Part shown: piece by piece, positions 11,701-24,739 of the stretch
How positions within the stretch are numbered: the stretch's first letter is position 1
Layout of the letters: the number at the start of each line of letters is the position of its first letter
Notes under the pieces: model-generated
Told to the model about the DNA's origin: nothing
The model's input: only the letters and a program-made list of their open reading frames with translations
The model's database searches: none
Assembly: GCA_028564705.1 (NCBI GenBank)
Contig: JAPXFQ010000113.1
Location: forward strand, 2,108,001 to 2,172,000
From: Apricaphanius iberus
Lineage: Eukaryota; Chordata; Actinopteri; Cyprinodontiformes; Aphaniidae
Direction: 5' to 3'
DNA length: 64,000 nucleotides
Program-made: the position numbers and the translations under genes

Positions 11701-14700
11701 TAAATCAGGGAACATTTATCCAACTTAAATGATTGAAATATGGCAAAACTCTCTGAACAAGTGACTTTTCTGTTTGCTTCAGAGAGAGGAAATTCCCCTG
11801 TATATATATACCGTTATCTGTCACCGCCGCTCTATGTCCGGTGTTGTCGCTCCAAAGCCTCAGTATCTTCAGCTCGCTGTCAGCTTGCAGTCAGTGAGAG
11901 GAATTGATTACGCCGTGTTTCCCTTATATAGGCGTTACTGTGGCACTCTGCAAAAGCAGAAATTCCTGCAACACGGCTACAAAACGCAAATTTGCCAACC
12001 TGTAGGCTATAAATTTTACATTGCAAGCACGCAATTTGACAACTACGTACGTTCATTGTGCAATTATGATATGGACATCAGGCAACAGCGAGCTGTAGGT
12101 AATTTATAAATCAGCCCCGGTGACATGTGCATATGAGCTGTAAGCCAATGTAATTATTAAATAAAAAAGCCAATGTAATTATTACATTCTTTAAAATACA
12201 AAAATTGTGATAAACTAAATTATTACCCCTTTAAGTAAAAGCTCATTCATATTTTTTTATTAATTTTAAATAAATAAGTATGAAATAATTCAATGCAGTT
12301 AACTTGTGGCTATACTATTGTATAAGCAAAGATATGATCAAATCAAATATAACTTTGTTTTACTGTTTAATATTAAAATTTCCAGTGCAGGTATTTTAGA
12401 GTCAGATCACAGTGTAAACAAATTTAAAAATAAAAACTACAAATAAATGTGTGTGTGTGTTTTGCAGACTGTCAATGCCATGTGTGGGGCAAAATTAAAA
12501 AAATAAGATTGTGGCCAGTACAGTAGAAAGTGTCTATATTTTCTTTATTTAAAGTATTGTAATCAAAAGTATAGGTTTTATACAGAGTGTTGAGTTCGAA
12601 GAAGAATGGTAGCAGCAGAAAAATTGTCCTTTGATTTGAATGTTTCAAAGGTATTAAGGAAATGCTGCTAAAAAAAACAAGAAAAAAAACCATTTGGTCT
12701 AGATCAAACCAAGTGTGCTAAAATACCTTCCTGGTGTGAATACACATGCTTAAGATCACAAAACTGGTATGGGATCAGAACGATGTCAGCTTGAAACAAA
12801 GCTGAAAAAAAATATTGGCATTGAAAAATATAATTGTAACTGAAAATCTTACTTTTGAATCTGAAATAAATGTAGTGAAAATGTCTGTAATGATAGTGAA
12901 ATAAGAATCGCAAGTGAAAAAAATGTAAATGAAACTCAAAATGTATGCATTAAAACAATTATCTTTTTTTTTAATGCCAATCTTTTTTCACCGTGCTGCG
13001 TTTTCGCTTCATTCAACTGATACTAATTTCAGGTCGTACACGTGCGAGGGGCGGGGCTTCAGAGCTGCCTGTACTTGCTTCCAGCTGTCAGTGAGTAGGG
13101 CCGTTTTATACCCGTGCTCTAATCCAGTGAAGGTCACTTGTATTTCTTTTATATATTCTTAAATATTTATCAGTGCCGTATCTCACAGTGGAAACAAGAC
13201 AATGGTGTAATTATGGTAACACTGCTAGGAAAGTTGACGATGCCACATTTTGGAATGTGGTTCTAAATTTGGTTCGGAGTTATCCCAAAACTTTAGAAAT
13301 CACTGTGTAGGCCTTTGTAAACAGACATCTGTTTTTTTAAAGCCTACTCCGTGTTGCCAGGCACTATTGAGGGATCAGTTGTGCCTCTGATGAGTTGGGG
13401 AAAGTGAATTACAACCTAGTTGAGAAGCAAATACCTCGCAGATGTCTTTTAAGTGTTTGATGTAGATGCGTTCAGTGTTCATGATTTCCTGAACCACGTT
13501 GGTTCTCATCTGCTCCTTGTGCTGTGTGCTGGGTTTATCCCTGGGAGCGGGATCTTCCTGGTCCAACACGCTCTCCACGCTCTCAGTGCTCGAGTCTTCC
13601 TGATTCACACGCACCTGAAACACATCCAATGCAAACTCATCTAAACCTCCTGAGAACCAGTCCCAAACAAATCAGTTTGAGCTCAAACTTAAGTCACAAG
13701 TAGACCTGAAAACATGAATTAGCAGTCACGTATATTTGGAGAACAGTTACTACTTTATTATGGCAACAACACCAGGGAGCTTAACCAGTCACTGTTCATC
13801 AACATTGATTCAGCAAACAACTGTCTCCCAATCACATATCATCACCATGGTTACTACAGCCTCACTAGTTAAGACCAAGCAGCCAATCACTTCCTATCAC
13901 CATAGAAACCAGCCTTATGTATCGGTCTTTCAGCTCACCATTCAGCGTCCTGCTGTTTGTTTGGGCCTAAGCCGGTTTGGGAGACTTTTTTTTGTTTTTT
14001 CTCGGCAAACATTTAAAGGGGAGCCGGGTCAGAAAGTCCACTTACCCTCACAAAGCTGGAAGGGAACCAGGCCTCCCTGTCACCCCCCCTGCCCCACCAC
14101 CAGTCCTTGTGGGAGGCATCCAGGAGGCGGATAACGTCTCCGGCCTTGAAGGCCAGCTCCTTCTCCTCCATGGTCACATGGTCCCAGAGAGCCTCGGCGC
14201 ACACGGCGTGGCCCGAGCTTATCCACTGCACAGCACACGGACGGATGAGAGCAGACAATTACATGGAGGCTAAGCCCGTGTCCGACATGCAAGATTGCTT
14301 CTAGACATGTGGACAGTGCAGTGGCTGAAATGTGGCCAAACATGTCCAAAGAAAGTTGCGGCTTAAACTGAGAGTCCCTCACCTCGTTGAGCACAGACAG
14401 CTCCACCCCTGGCTGGAGGTATGGCGTGCCATCGGCCAGCTCTTCGAAGCTGCTCTCCTCCTCCTCCTCCTCGCTCACGCTGTCATCCAGCGTGGCTGAA
14501 CACTCAGACACACCAGCTGCAACACACAATCAGAGATAATGAAACCATGTGTAGAAAACAAGCTACATACATCTGGTTCTCTATCAACATTTCTCCTTCC
14601 ACATACTTGCTGACATTCCTCAGTCCCAGCTTGTAGTTATTTTTTTTTTCCCCTACAGAGAAACTTGTGTTAAATCTTCTCAAAAACAAGTCGAGTTCTC

Positions 14701-17700
14701 ACCGCTGAGCACTCTGTGGACTTTGCGCCGCCCCACGCGGTCCAGTCCGATCGGGGTGCTCTGGGAGAGAGCGCAGGGTCGGAATCTGGCAGACACTCCT
14801 CTGTAGGGGGGCACCTGGTGGGAGGGGACTGGTGGTCGTGACAAAGGCTGCAGTAATAACAAGAGGGGAAGTCCAGGGATTTAGGAAGAGCTCACTTTCT
14901 CTGGCTTTCACCAGCAAAACCCCTGTGAACCATCGCTACACACACAACAGTGCCTGTGTTACTATTCCTGTACCTGGTCATTTCTTGGCTTCTTGTGCAT
15001 TAGCTACAGTAACTCTTTGGTTCCTGTAACACGTGACGTGCTGTAAAAAAGTACTTGGCTGAATTACTAATACTCCTATAAATCAATGCAGCACACTAAA
15101 AATTTATCTTATTGGTTATTGTAAACACTTTGGGATTTGATTACAAAACTCATTACACTATTTTAAGCTCTGGGGTTTAAAATACTTTTCAATCAGCACA
15201 AAGTTTTATTGAGAAAAAAATAAGTAGAATGTTTTATCGTTCATTGCTTTAATTCACTTGGTTCTATTTAACATTTTTCGGGCTGAACCGAAACACTCAT
15301 GAATGCACGGTTTAACAAACACATGGAGCTGATAAAACAACCAGGAGCTGCTTCGCATTATCTCGAGCCGTCTCCTCCCCTCGAGTCTCTTAGAGGATAA
15401 AAAATGTGAACATGCCAAGGCGCCATTTTACCATTGGCACTCTGATTTAAATGACAACGCCTCAGCCTCACACAGCAACATTTGGTGCTTTCTTTCATAG
15501 ATTAGATGTAAGCGTTTATCGCTCACACAAAAATAGTTCCCCATGGTTAAAATAACTACCCTATCTATGATAGATAGCGTGTTAAAATAGAAAGTCTTCA
15601 GTGTTATTTTTTGCCTCAGTTTCAGAGGGTGTTCCCCTTGGTTCTGCCCTTGGATCAACTCTGATTTCTACTTATATCAACAACATCTCCATAATACAAC
15701 TGTTGATTCCATTTTACTGTGGATGTCACAGTCACGTATTTGTGTGCAGATGTTCATTCTGCAACTCAAAATCTTCGGGATTTATTTGATCTCATTAAAT
15801 GGTAAATGGCCTGTACTTGTATAGCGCTTTATCAAGTCTGGAGGACCCTAAAGCCCTTTGCACTACATCCACTAATTCACCAGTTCACACACATTCACAC
15901 AATGGTGACGGTAAGCTACTTTGTAGCCACAGCGGCCCTGGGGCGCACTGACAGAGCAAGCGCTGCCGAACACTGGTGCGACTGGTGCTGGCCGAACTAG
16001 GACCAGCACCAGTAGGCAAGCTGGGTGAAGTGACTTGCAGAACGATCCAACAGTTTGTAGCTAGAGGAAGCTGGACCTGAAACCAAAAGTACGACATCCA
16101 GCTTTCCACTGTTTCCAGGGAAATTATCATTACAGGAATTTAATAGAATTTTTGGTGAAGCAGCGTCCTCTACCCTGGTTTAAGAATCACTTGCTATGAA
16201 AAACCAGTGGGTTCTGCATCAAAAAACTGACACTGTGTGTCTTTCTGTAAGAGAAGAGATGCACTTTATCTACATATAAAGGCATTCTGCAAAAGCCATC
16301 TCAGTCTTTATCAGTCTTAATTTCCTGAAACCTTAGTAATCATTATTCTAATTATGACTCATGTTATAAGTTCAAAAAATTTTCATAGAGCAGGGAAGAG
16401 CTGCATTTTATTATCATGCTCTCAAACTTGCTTTTCTGTGTCCGTTTCAGTCTTTAGTTACCAATCAAATCAATTTCAGGTGTCACGCTATGATCTTTAG
16501 CCATTATCCTCAAGTGTTTGGGCATATTTGGTTGCACTTCGTTATTGTATCTTATCTCAATGTACTGCAAGCATAACAAGTAATGAAATGAATGTATATC
16601 TTTACAGCAGTCTAAAATTTAGTGCTCTAAACATACAGAATTTTTTTTTCAGATCTATTTGTTAGATACAAGTATTTTGTTTTGGGGGGGGGGGGGTTTT
16701 GGTTCCAACATGCTCGGTGCAACCTGGAATTTAAAGAAGCAGCATGCAGGATTTAAAGAGATCAAGTCACAAAGCTTCAGATTAGCACAAAAAGATTACA
16801 ATCTGCTTCAGCCCGCACTATTTAGGATTTAGGAGAAAACTATCATCGGTGAAAAAAATGTAAACAGCACCAAAGACTATAACCGATTCCAGTGTGTATG
16901 CATTGTTTCGGGCTGCTGTGAAAACATGGCCTCCCTGCATGATGGGATTCTTAATGGGTCCTTGCTTTGTCTAAGGATTGTAATCACTGTAAGGTAACGT
17001 CAAAAGAAATAACATATTTATAACATTTATAATGTATCTGAGGAAAATGCCTCTAAGAAGCACAATGCCACCGAATGCACTTTATTTTACACTGGCAACT
17101 AGATCAGAGCATAATTTATTCATTTTAATCTTTCAGATAGAGAATTTAATCCCAAATGTGCAACCCGAAAAAGGAGACAAGTTGTAAAAGCTTACAGAAG
17201 GGAGGCGATCGTCCTTTAGCTCAGTATCTGCAGGGAACAGATCCACAGCTCCGATCACTGAAACGGGCCGATGTCTCTGATCCCCGCCATTAATGCTACA
17301 GGTCTCAGGGTTGCTCCTGTCTCCGTTAGAGCTGCAGTTTTCATGCAGCCGCACTTCTGTTGTCCTTTCCTCGTAGCCCGTCTCCACCACTTCCTCTGGG
17401 ATGCAGTGCTTCCTGGAAACGAGCTGGGCGTAGTCAGAGATGGGCCGAGGTCGGGGGCGCCCGCTCCTCCGTCTGGGCTTGACCGAGTTGGATTCTGTGG
17501 AAGCGGCGGCCCCGTCGGTGGGATATGTGGGCAATATTATGGGTGTGCTGTAGAGGCATGCTGGGGGGTCAGCGGGTGGGCTGCTGCCTGGTGCGCAGAC
17601 TTCCTCCGTTTGCAGAAGTGCTTCTTGTTCTTGAAATTGTGGTTTCTCCTGGGAATAAGAAAAGAACAAACAAACTTTAATACAAAGCTAGAGCCAAGCG

Positions 17701-20700
17701 GCAGCGTCCTTACTTCTCAATGATCTTTGAATGGAGCAGGTTTGATGTCGAGGATTTATCACATTGCAATTTGTGTACAGTAAAATTATGATGATTATGA
17801 TTATAATTTAAATTTGAATATAAGGCTCAACACTGACTCCAGCAATTTTAATATTGGATATCGACATCAGCCGAAATGCTGCCTCCCAACAGTTTTGGTT
17901 TGACATTAAATTATTTTTATTTTACCTTTTTTGCTTCATAATGATGTGAAAATGTATAATCATGATCTGTTTAACTTAGGTATTGTTGTAATTACCATTT
18001 TTATTATTCCAATACTCACTAACAAGTTATTCTGTATCTGTCAGGAATAAAATACAGTTTCCAGGCCAAACAATTTATACCCAACATGCATGCTGATTTT
18101 TCTGAATAGAAGTAGAATCTCATAATCTGTTCTAATTAGCTAATCATCTTATGTTCTGGTACCAAGACCCTTATTGTGAAGGTTTGAATTAAGTTCTGTC
18201 TGTGGCGAGTAAAAAATTGTTTAAAAGCTTTAGGCCAAAAGCCTTACATTACAATGCTGGTAGTCGACAAAACATGAAGCACCGGTAAAAATAAAGAGAG
18301 ACCCGAAACTATACAGCTAAAAGTTTACTTGGCTACATGACAGTAATAGAAAATGTTTTCTTCCTACATGAACCCCGGGCAGAAACAAACTTATTAGCTC
18401 CAGAACTGGTCATTTTAATTCTAAAACAGCGTTACTATCACACTATTAACACCAATCTGTTCCATCCCAGTTTAGTTAAATCGTTTATTAAACTTTCAGA
18501 AATTTACAACGTTTCTGAGAGAGAGTATAGAACTACAAAACATAGAATCTGATCAAAAACACGTTCGCATCCTACAACATCGAATCAGTTGTACTTTGAT
18601 AAGGAGAGATTGGGGTCAAATGACCTGGAAACTTGGAACATTAGTTAATCAGAAACATGAAGGTAAAATAAAGTCACAATTCCAAGCAGAACAATGACCT
18701 TTATAATGTTTTTTAAGTGTTTAAAGTGAAATATGTCTTGCTTACATGTTGATCAGAGCCATTTTATAGCTGTTTTTCATTTGGAAACAACAATCAGAAA
18801 AGAATCTGCATGAATATACACTTTTAACCTCCAATATGGAAGGTTTCTAATCAGGGTTCAGGATAGAAATGTTAAGACGATCCTAACAGTAATGCAGTAG
18901 AGTTAAAGCTCACCTCTTGCTTTTCTCGGTCTGGCTCCGGACCACGGCATATACACTGGAATGGCACACATAGTACCAGCACCATTGCAAAACTGGGTAG
19001 CCGGTGCTCCTCAAGGCCAAATCCCTAAATCCCTTCCAGAAGCCCCTTGATGTCTAAAGAACACGGATGTATTTTTCCAATCCATCATTAAAGAAAAAAA
19101 TCCCAATCTCGGAGCATTATTCTACTCAACTCCTGCATTTATCACTCTGCTTACTTGGGGGAGCTGTTAGCTGTCAAAGGCCTTGCGTTCATGTCATTGT
19201 ACTTTGATCTGGAGCAACAACTAACAGAAAGGAGGGAGAAACTAAGGCTGTGCTCAGGCCTCCTACCCTCCCACTGAAACAGAACCACAAGCAGCCCTTT
19301 TTTTTCCTTTTCTTTTTTACGCAACGGCTACTAATCATAAACAAAGCCTAATCATTAACTCCTACAGCTCCCTTAGAGCGCCTGGCAGCACGACGGGTCC
19401 GACTTCAGCATGTGACCCTGCTGCGGGAATCAGGAATCAAACAAGTCTGACAGGAACAGGAGGGCCAATCGACGCTGTGTCGTTATTTATCTGACACGCG
19501 TGGGGACTTTGGACTACTTACGCCTTTGTCCCTTTTTTCTTTTTAATCGTACGTGCAGCAAACCCAGAAGTATTACATCATCATGAAAATATATCAAAGA
19601 TCACTTTACCATTGGGTCACGGCCATACAAACGAGAAACGCCATTAATGGTCAGAATATTCCGTAATGTCATATAAAAGCAGTTTTTGTGTTTCCTCTCA
19701 TTTGAAACAGAAGTACCTTCTTTATTCATTCATTCTAATATTAAATCCTACCGGAGACAGCATATTTCAAATAATATTAGGGATCCGTATTGGCAGAAAA
19801 TGTATTGTGCTCAATGTATACTAGAAAATATTCTAATCTTTTCCAAGATAATGCAGGAAAGAAATTCTCATAACATACAAATAAAGATATTTAAGATAAA
19901 ATAAAAGCTAAATGTTATGAAATTAAAGTTAAAAATTGTCTGCTTTCATGGTTACTTATCAAATTTAATACAGCACAAAAAGAAACTTGCACATATTTGA
20001 ATAAAAATGCTTCAAAGTTCAACAGGTTTATTTTCTGTTCAATGAAACAACCACCTTTTTAACTTGCAACATCTAGTGTAACGACAAACACTGAACATCA
20101 GTATTTATCTTCCTTGGATACCTGGTACAAAGTACGTAGGCACAGCTTGATGACATAATCAAAATCATGGTAGGGCGTTGTAGTCAAAATCTCTACCTTC
20201 GGCTAAATTTATATATTTTCTATTTTACACGTTTTATATTGTCCACTACTATATAAAAGTTTATAATTCTGCAATGACAGAAGATTAAATCTATTCAAAT
20301 TATATGCAAAAGATACCTTCTTTTAGCTTTTGGGCAAAACAAACATTTATGGATTATGACAATAAGACAAAAACAAATTTTAGACCTTTATTAAATGGTA
20401 ATACATGTTTTTTTCTCATTATATTAAAGTATTGCGGCAGGTACTAATGCAGTAAAAGTTGAAGACTTATTAGATGGTTCTCATTAATCTAAATATTTCT
20501 TCAGAAGTTATATTTTAGCAGATAGTTTTAGGCTTTAAAATAAAGCTCTTCCCTGCTTTTAGGAACAGGCCGAAACCTGAATGGGTGACACAATCAGGAA
20601 AGAAAACATGGATAATAGGACGATCTTCTGGGACAAGATCTTGCGATACTAGAAAAAACAGCATTTCAAATTGAGACAATGAAAGTTCCTGCATGGATAC

Positions 20701-23288
20701 ATCCTCGGGTGAGTCTCAATTTCCTCCCACCCCCTACGAGACCACACAAAACCAGAAACACTCCCATTCAAACCTCTGAATTTTTAAATTCATTTTGCGG
20801 CTTTAATTAACCATTATAACCCCTCCTTCTTTCCAGGATGGAACAATCCTGCTAAAAATCACTTCAATGCAATTCCGAAAAAACAAGAAGTATATTGTAG
20901 CCACTAGTGATATTTTTGCATAATTATGTCAGGATATTTGACCAGTTTTCTCAGCACAACAGGTAGAACTTGTTGATTGTCTGGTATGAATCCACCTTTA
21001 AGGCATGGAAGCTAAAAGTTAGCCTGATGTATTCATTGCACAGTTTAACTCTGTGTTTGAGATAAATGCCCAGGAGGAACACCCAACTCTGTCCACTCAC
21101 TGAAAATGTTTGCTGCGATGTAGGGAATTTTTAGAAGAAATAACCTGGTGTGGAGGACACTAGAACCACAGCGAAGTGAACGTTACATAAACATCGATCG
21201 AGAGAAAGCAATGTCTGTAAAATCATAGTGCTGTCCACCTTCTCTCAGCATCTCTTAGGTGAACGAAGCACTGATAGCTCTTTGCCTGGCATGAATCATT
21301 TGCTGTGATGATCTGCTGGCTGATGCTTTAGGCAAAAATGAACTTTTCAAATCAACATCAAACTAAAGGGCTATTTCCTTTATTTTTGAGAAATTCCAAG
21401 AATTAGAATGATAAGCCACTTCAAAATCTAAAACATTTAGACTTGAAAATCTTTATGGTATAAACCTTAAAAAGCTCAAATAAAATAATGTATGCTTTTT
21501 TAACCTTGGGACCACTTTAAATTAAGATAGAAATGTAAAACCAATATAATCTTGACTAGTCTCTATCTCGTGAGCTGGGGGTATTGCTGTAGCCCCATTA
21601 GGAGTGAAAAGCTCTGTCAACAAACAGCCTCTTATCATAGAGGCATGCTTTCTGGAGCCAGGGAGAGATAGAGGTGGACAGAAAGACAAATGAAGGAAAA
21701 AAATATTTCATATTGAATTCACTACGTAGGACGATTTAGAAGCTTGCAGCCTTACCTCATTTGGTAGCGCTGCAAAGCCAGGTTGCTGCTGGTGTTGCGA
21801 TGCCTCCCCTTCACTGAGTGGGGCTGAAACACATTCGACCATCTGTTTAGAGTTACTTGTTGCTGAAGCAGGCGACAGCTCCTGCTGAGCAAAGATATCA
21901 GCTGAAATCTGCTCTGGTGAATCTCTGGGCTCTGAGGAGAGTGGGTCAATGACGCCCCGATGCGGGGACTGCAGGTCTGCGAGGTTCTCTGGCTCAGCGT
22001 GAACGAGAGGTGTGCATTTGACGGGGTCGACCTGAGCGGCAACGGCTATGGGCCGGCGCTGTCGCTCGCTGGCCTGCAGGCAAGGCACGCGGCGGGAGTA
22101 GTCGTCGTGGAGACGGCTCAGGGGGGACATGGGAGAGGGAGAGGTGGGACTTGGGGACAGGCTTTGCTTTCGTCGGACGGTGAGGTCAGTCATGCTACCG
22201 ATAAGCTTGACCATTGCTCCCTTGTTCTTCGTTGGGCTCCTGCCTCGGAGGTCTACTGAAGAAGCGCTGGAGGTCCTTTGAATGCTTTGGGTCCCATTTG
22301 ACAAAGGGAGCCTCTGACGGTCTTCCTGCGGTGAAGCGGGACCTGGACATTGGCTTTTGCGCCTAGCAGGAAGCCTAAATATATGTAGGTTTTCTGCACT
22401 TTTACTCAGTCTGCTCAGAACCTTCACATTGATGTTTTCCTTCTGGGTCTCCATCGAGACATTAACCTTTGATGTATGTTTTTGCGTGCTGCATGCGTCA
22501 TATTTGCCACTTCTTACTCTTCTGCCATTGTCGATGTCAAGTAACGTGATTCTACCTGCTCCGTACGCTCTCCTGATGCTCCGGGAAAATCGGGAATTGC
22601 GTTTGAGACCACTTTCAGCGTCCTCCTCATCATCCTCCTCAAAATCTGAATCGTACTGTCTAACCGCAGCTGATATTTGGTCTGTTAAACTCCCATTCGA
22701 TACATGATTTCCTTCTGCAGTCTTCAAATGATGAGTAACATCAGCTAGGTCAGGTTCTGAGCTGCTACCCAGTGACCCATTAGGCGTTTCCATGTTAGAT
22801 GAAGGTATATTCTGTCCAATGTTGCTTGCTGCTCCTTTACTCTGAATTCCTTGCAGCACAGACGATCGCAGCTTTTTGAAGGAGTCCACAACACCGAGTC
22901 CCCACGGTTGGGGGCTGCTGCCATCATTGTTCGGACCGTCTGCATCAGGACTGCTAGGAGAGACGGCACCCTTCCTTGAGTTGGAAATCAGCCTCATAAT
23001 TCTAGAGCTATGAGACCTTCCTTCAGCTTGACCTGTCACAGTGTTGGACCAGGCAGAGGAACTGATACCATTTATCCGGCTCTCGCCAGAGAGAGGCGCA
23101 GCTCCCACAGGCTGTACCTGGGCACCACACCCGGACAGCAGGTAGGGGACTGAGCTCCGGTCAGCGAGGCTCTGCGAAGGATAGATGTCGCTGAGAGGCC
23201 TGCTTCGGATCAGCGGGTCAGGCTTTGACTGGTGAAGGCACTGGAGAGGGTCTTCACTTCGGGACAAGTTCTTGTCCTTCTGTTCTGC
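8434..23288 (-). CDS. spata13: SPATA13 / Asef2 Rho guanine exchange factor
   Basis: APC-stimulated Dbl-family exchange factor for Rac1/Cdc42, acting in cell adhesion and migration. Coding exons, 5' to 3': 23288-21756, 17648-17196, 14847-14703, 14516-14383, 14225-14046, 13614-13435, 10961-10782, 10688-10456, 9439-9310, 9218-8843, 8766-8692, 8612-8434. All phases agree, giving 1265 codons plus stop, close to the remembered human long form (about 1277 aa). Order of parts: long disordered N-terminus, ABR-type APC-binding segment ([30 protein letters not shown]), SH3, DH, PH and a tail with [15 protein letters not shown]. The ABR and tail sequences fit SPATA13 better than its paralogue ARHGEF4. 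The 23288 exon opens in phase 0 with no in-frame ATG near its start, so a further 5' coding exon is expected and was not found. An internal first exon at 18985-18914 suggests a shorter isoform. Confidence 0.93.
8843..9218 (-). CDS. spata13: spata13 PH-domain exon
   Basis: A 376-bp exon (GGG CCC start, phase 0; ends one base into a codon) encoding the pleckstrin homology domain. Recognisable blocks are [51 protein letters not shown] and the C-terminal helix [15 protein letters not shown]. The paralogue-specific spacing matches Asef2. Local GC content is much higher than in the flanking introns. Confidence 0.9.
9310..13614 (-). CDS. spata13: spata13 DH (RhoGEF) catalytic-domain exons
   Basis: Four exons: 13614-13435, 10961-10782, 10688-10456, 9439-9310. 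They encode the Dbl homology domain from [20 protein letters not shown] (CR1) through [20 protein letters not shown] and [20 protein letters not shown] (CR3, the nucleotide-exchange core) to [21 protein letters not shown]. The conserved CR1 glutamate and the CR3 [12 protein letters not shown] helix are intact, so the protein should be an active exchange factor. The 13435-10961 intron is 2.5 kb and holds transposon-like sequence. Confidence 0.92.
9590..10320. repeat. Probable Tc1-like relic in a spata13 intron
   Basis: Fragments resemble decayed Tc1-family sequence: GTCCAAGTCCAGACCTAAAT at 9744-9763, and near the other end GGGATATGAATACTTTT at about 10293. Both motifs are typical of degenerate fish Tc1 copies. 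Coding capacity and terminal inverted repeats were not recovered. Confidence 0.3.
11240..11465. repeat. Tc1-like relic in a spata13 intron
   Basis: AGCTGTGGAGAAATGTTGGCC and CTCCAGACTTTGACTAAGCC are phrases commonly seen in decayed Tc1-type elements of fish. A related phrase (AGACTTTGACTGGGCCATTC) occurs at about 4451. No ends or target duplication can be defined. Confidence 0.3.
11525..12755. mobile_element. Possible old DNA transposon, weak inverted ends
   Basis: The left part reads TTTAAGGGCGTTTTCACATC. The right part, reverse complemented, reads TTAAGCATGTGTATTCACACC. These weakly similar ends are 1.2 kb apart inside a spata13 intron. The 'GGGCGTTTTCACA' start matches a remembered fish MITE type. 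The interior has no surviving frame of interest. Confidence 0.28.
14046..14225 (-). CDS. spata13: spata13 SH3-domain exon
   Basis: A 60-codon exon, phase 0 at both ends, encoding [20 protein letters not shown] through [19 protein letters not shown]. It has the ALYDY-like ALWDH, the WW pair of the ligand face and the terminal FPSSFV strand of an SH3 domain. In Asef proteins this SH3 packs against the DH domain and holds it inactive until APC binds the neighbouring ABR segment, so this exon is the autoinhibitory switch (family knowledge). Confidence 0.92.
15797..16140 (-). repeat. tRNA-tailed SINE-like repeat
   Basis: Starts AAATGGTAAATGGCCTGTAC and TATAGCGCTTT, runs through a CA-rich ATTCACAC segment and a GTAGCCACAGCGGCCCTGGG block, and ends near GTTTGTAGCTAGAGGAAGCT, which looks like a decayed tRNA-related head on the minus strand. 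The same AAATGGTAAATGG tail, in opposite orientation, ends the SINE at 28534-28791. It lies in the 17196-14847 intron of spata13. Confidence 0.55.
16683..16696 (+). repeat. Poly-G run
   Basis: An uninterrupted run of about a dozen G residues following TTTTGTTTT within a spata13 intron. Prone to slippage and to assembly error. Confidence 0.8.
17196..17648 (-). CDS. spata13: spata13 linker exon ahead of the ABR segment
   Basis: A 151-codon exon, phase 0 at both ends. It contains basic and proline-rich sequence ([20 protein letters not shown]) and [20 protein letters not shown], which corresponds to the RPISVIGG block near the N-terminus of remembered human Asef2 short isoform. The latter part is therefore shared by long and short isoforms. 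It is the exon to which both the 21756-23288 exon and the alternative first exon at 18914-18985 would splice in frame. Confidence 0.88.
18914..18985 (-). CDS. spata13: Candidate alternative first coding exon of spata13
   Basis: On the minus strand an ATG at 18985 opens [20 protein letters not shown] followed by EKQE, then meets a good donor (GAG|GTGAGC) exactly in phase 0. The next exon, 17648-17196, begins in phase 0 with EKPQFQ, so the join is in frame. The predicted product would skip the 511-residue exon and be about 778 aa, analogous to the short Asef2 form. It could instead be a chance frame: it is short and Cys-rich, and no promoter motif was identified. Confidence 0.5.
21756..23288 (-). 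CDS. spata13: spata13 long-isoform N-terminal exon (511 codons)
   Basis: A single 1533-bp exon, phase 0 at both ends, beginning [14 protein letters not shown] after a T-rich acceptor. It is Ser/Pro-rich and probably disordered. Conserved islands are [19 protein letters not shown], an acidic run [15 protein letters not shown], and [20 protein letters not shown], which matches remembered human SPATA13. [19 protein letters not shown] is a likely phosphorylation-rich stretch. The first in-frame methionine is about 95 codons in ([10 protein letters not shown]), so translation probably starts in an upstream exon. Confidence 0.9.
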
Positions 23289-24739
23289 CTACAAAACAAA
23301 CAAAAGAGAACTTTATTAACTTTCACACGGGACACCGGAAAAGGAAAAAAAAAAACACAAAATGTGTTTTCTTACAAAATAAAAGCAGATTAAACAGATT
23401 TAAGTACCCTGAAATGATCCTTCAACTTCGACATTTTCATGCCCAAGAGAAGGCTAGATTTTATTATGTGGGCAAAATGAACCCAGAGACTAGAGAAAAA
23501 CATAATCCTGAAACAAAGCACTCCATTATGGAGGCAGCTGAAGCTTCACTGGACAACCTTACAGGAGAACAATATCGGATCATGATTTTAAGCATTTTCT
23601 TCTAATATTAATCAACACAAGGTTCAATAAAGAATTATCTTTGAATGTGCAAAGCATCTGTTGGCAGGTAGTGTTTGGGGTATAACAGTGATATTTAAGG
23701 GTCTGACCTCAAGTCTCAGAGGAATAATTTTTGGGGGATTTAACTGGATGTGACACAATGACATGGTCAGAGAGGAAGTGTGAGCTCAGCTGCAAATGTC
23801 CTCCTCGCAGCAAAGCAGTAAAAACAGGAAGAAAGCCTTTATCAGACAATATACCTGGACTCGAGCTGAGTCAATGACAACTCCAGCTTATCAGAACAAT
23901 CATACGATGGAACTGTTCGGTAAAACGTACAGTACCAACGATATAGCTATATTTTGCTCACACCTCACAAATTATTTAGCTTCAACAAGTCTTTTGCGAT
24001 ACCGATGTGACGCAAAGAACAGCACTGTTGTCAACCAGGACTGCTCAGCCCTGTGGACTTTTGTCGCAATATTTATTTATTTACTATCATCCATATCATA
24101 TGTCAAATTGTTAATGTCTCAGTAAATCTCTGCAAGATCCTAGATGGGTGTTTAAGCCCAAAGAAACATTTCTTATAGCATGTATTAATTGGTTCTGAAT
24201 CCAGAGTGAAGAAGAGCACCAGCAGGATCTAGGTCGGCCTGCCTTTCTGAAAGTTACCAAAGGATTCTGCTGTTGTAGCCGAAGCATCAGCCCTCCTGCC
24301 AGAGAGGGGTTGAGGCGGCTGAATAATGATGCAGGAATTCCCCCTGGTTCCCAGTCAGACCACACTAGACAAATTATTTTCGGTTCGGGCCTGCTTGATG
24401 GACATCTCTGAAGATCCTAAACTAGGGATTATCTGATTTACCATTTATTCAATTAATTGCAATGTGAACCGTGCAAAATAGATAGCAATTTACGAGCATT
24501 CAAAATCAATTACGTTTCCTAATAATTAAATGACAGGAGCATCAAAGTCCGGCTGCCCCCTGGTCATCGGGGACGGACCAGTGGAAACAATGGCGGCAGC
24601 AGCATTTCAGTCATGGAGTATGCAGAAATTCACTCGCTAGGTTTAAGCACTGGCCCTCAAAACCACTGGATAAATTTCATGCTGCCTGTTTTTTTTTTTC
24701 AAAACGCCAGATATTTATGTTCCTGTCATTTCATCATCA

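Noticed and set aside
22357..22707. Plus-strand 116-codon frame opposite the large spata13 exon
   Set aside because: A shadow of the minus-strand coding exon; no independent evidence.
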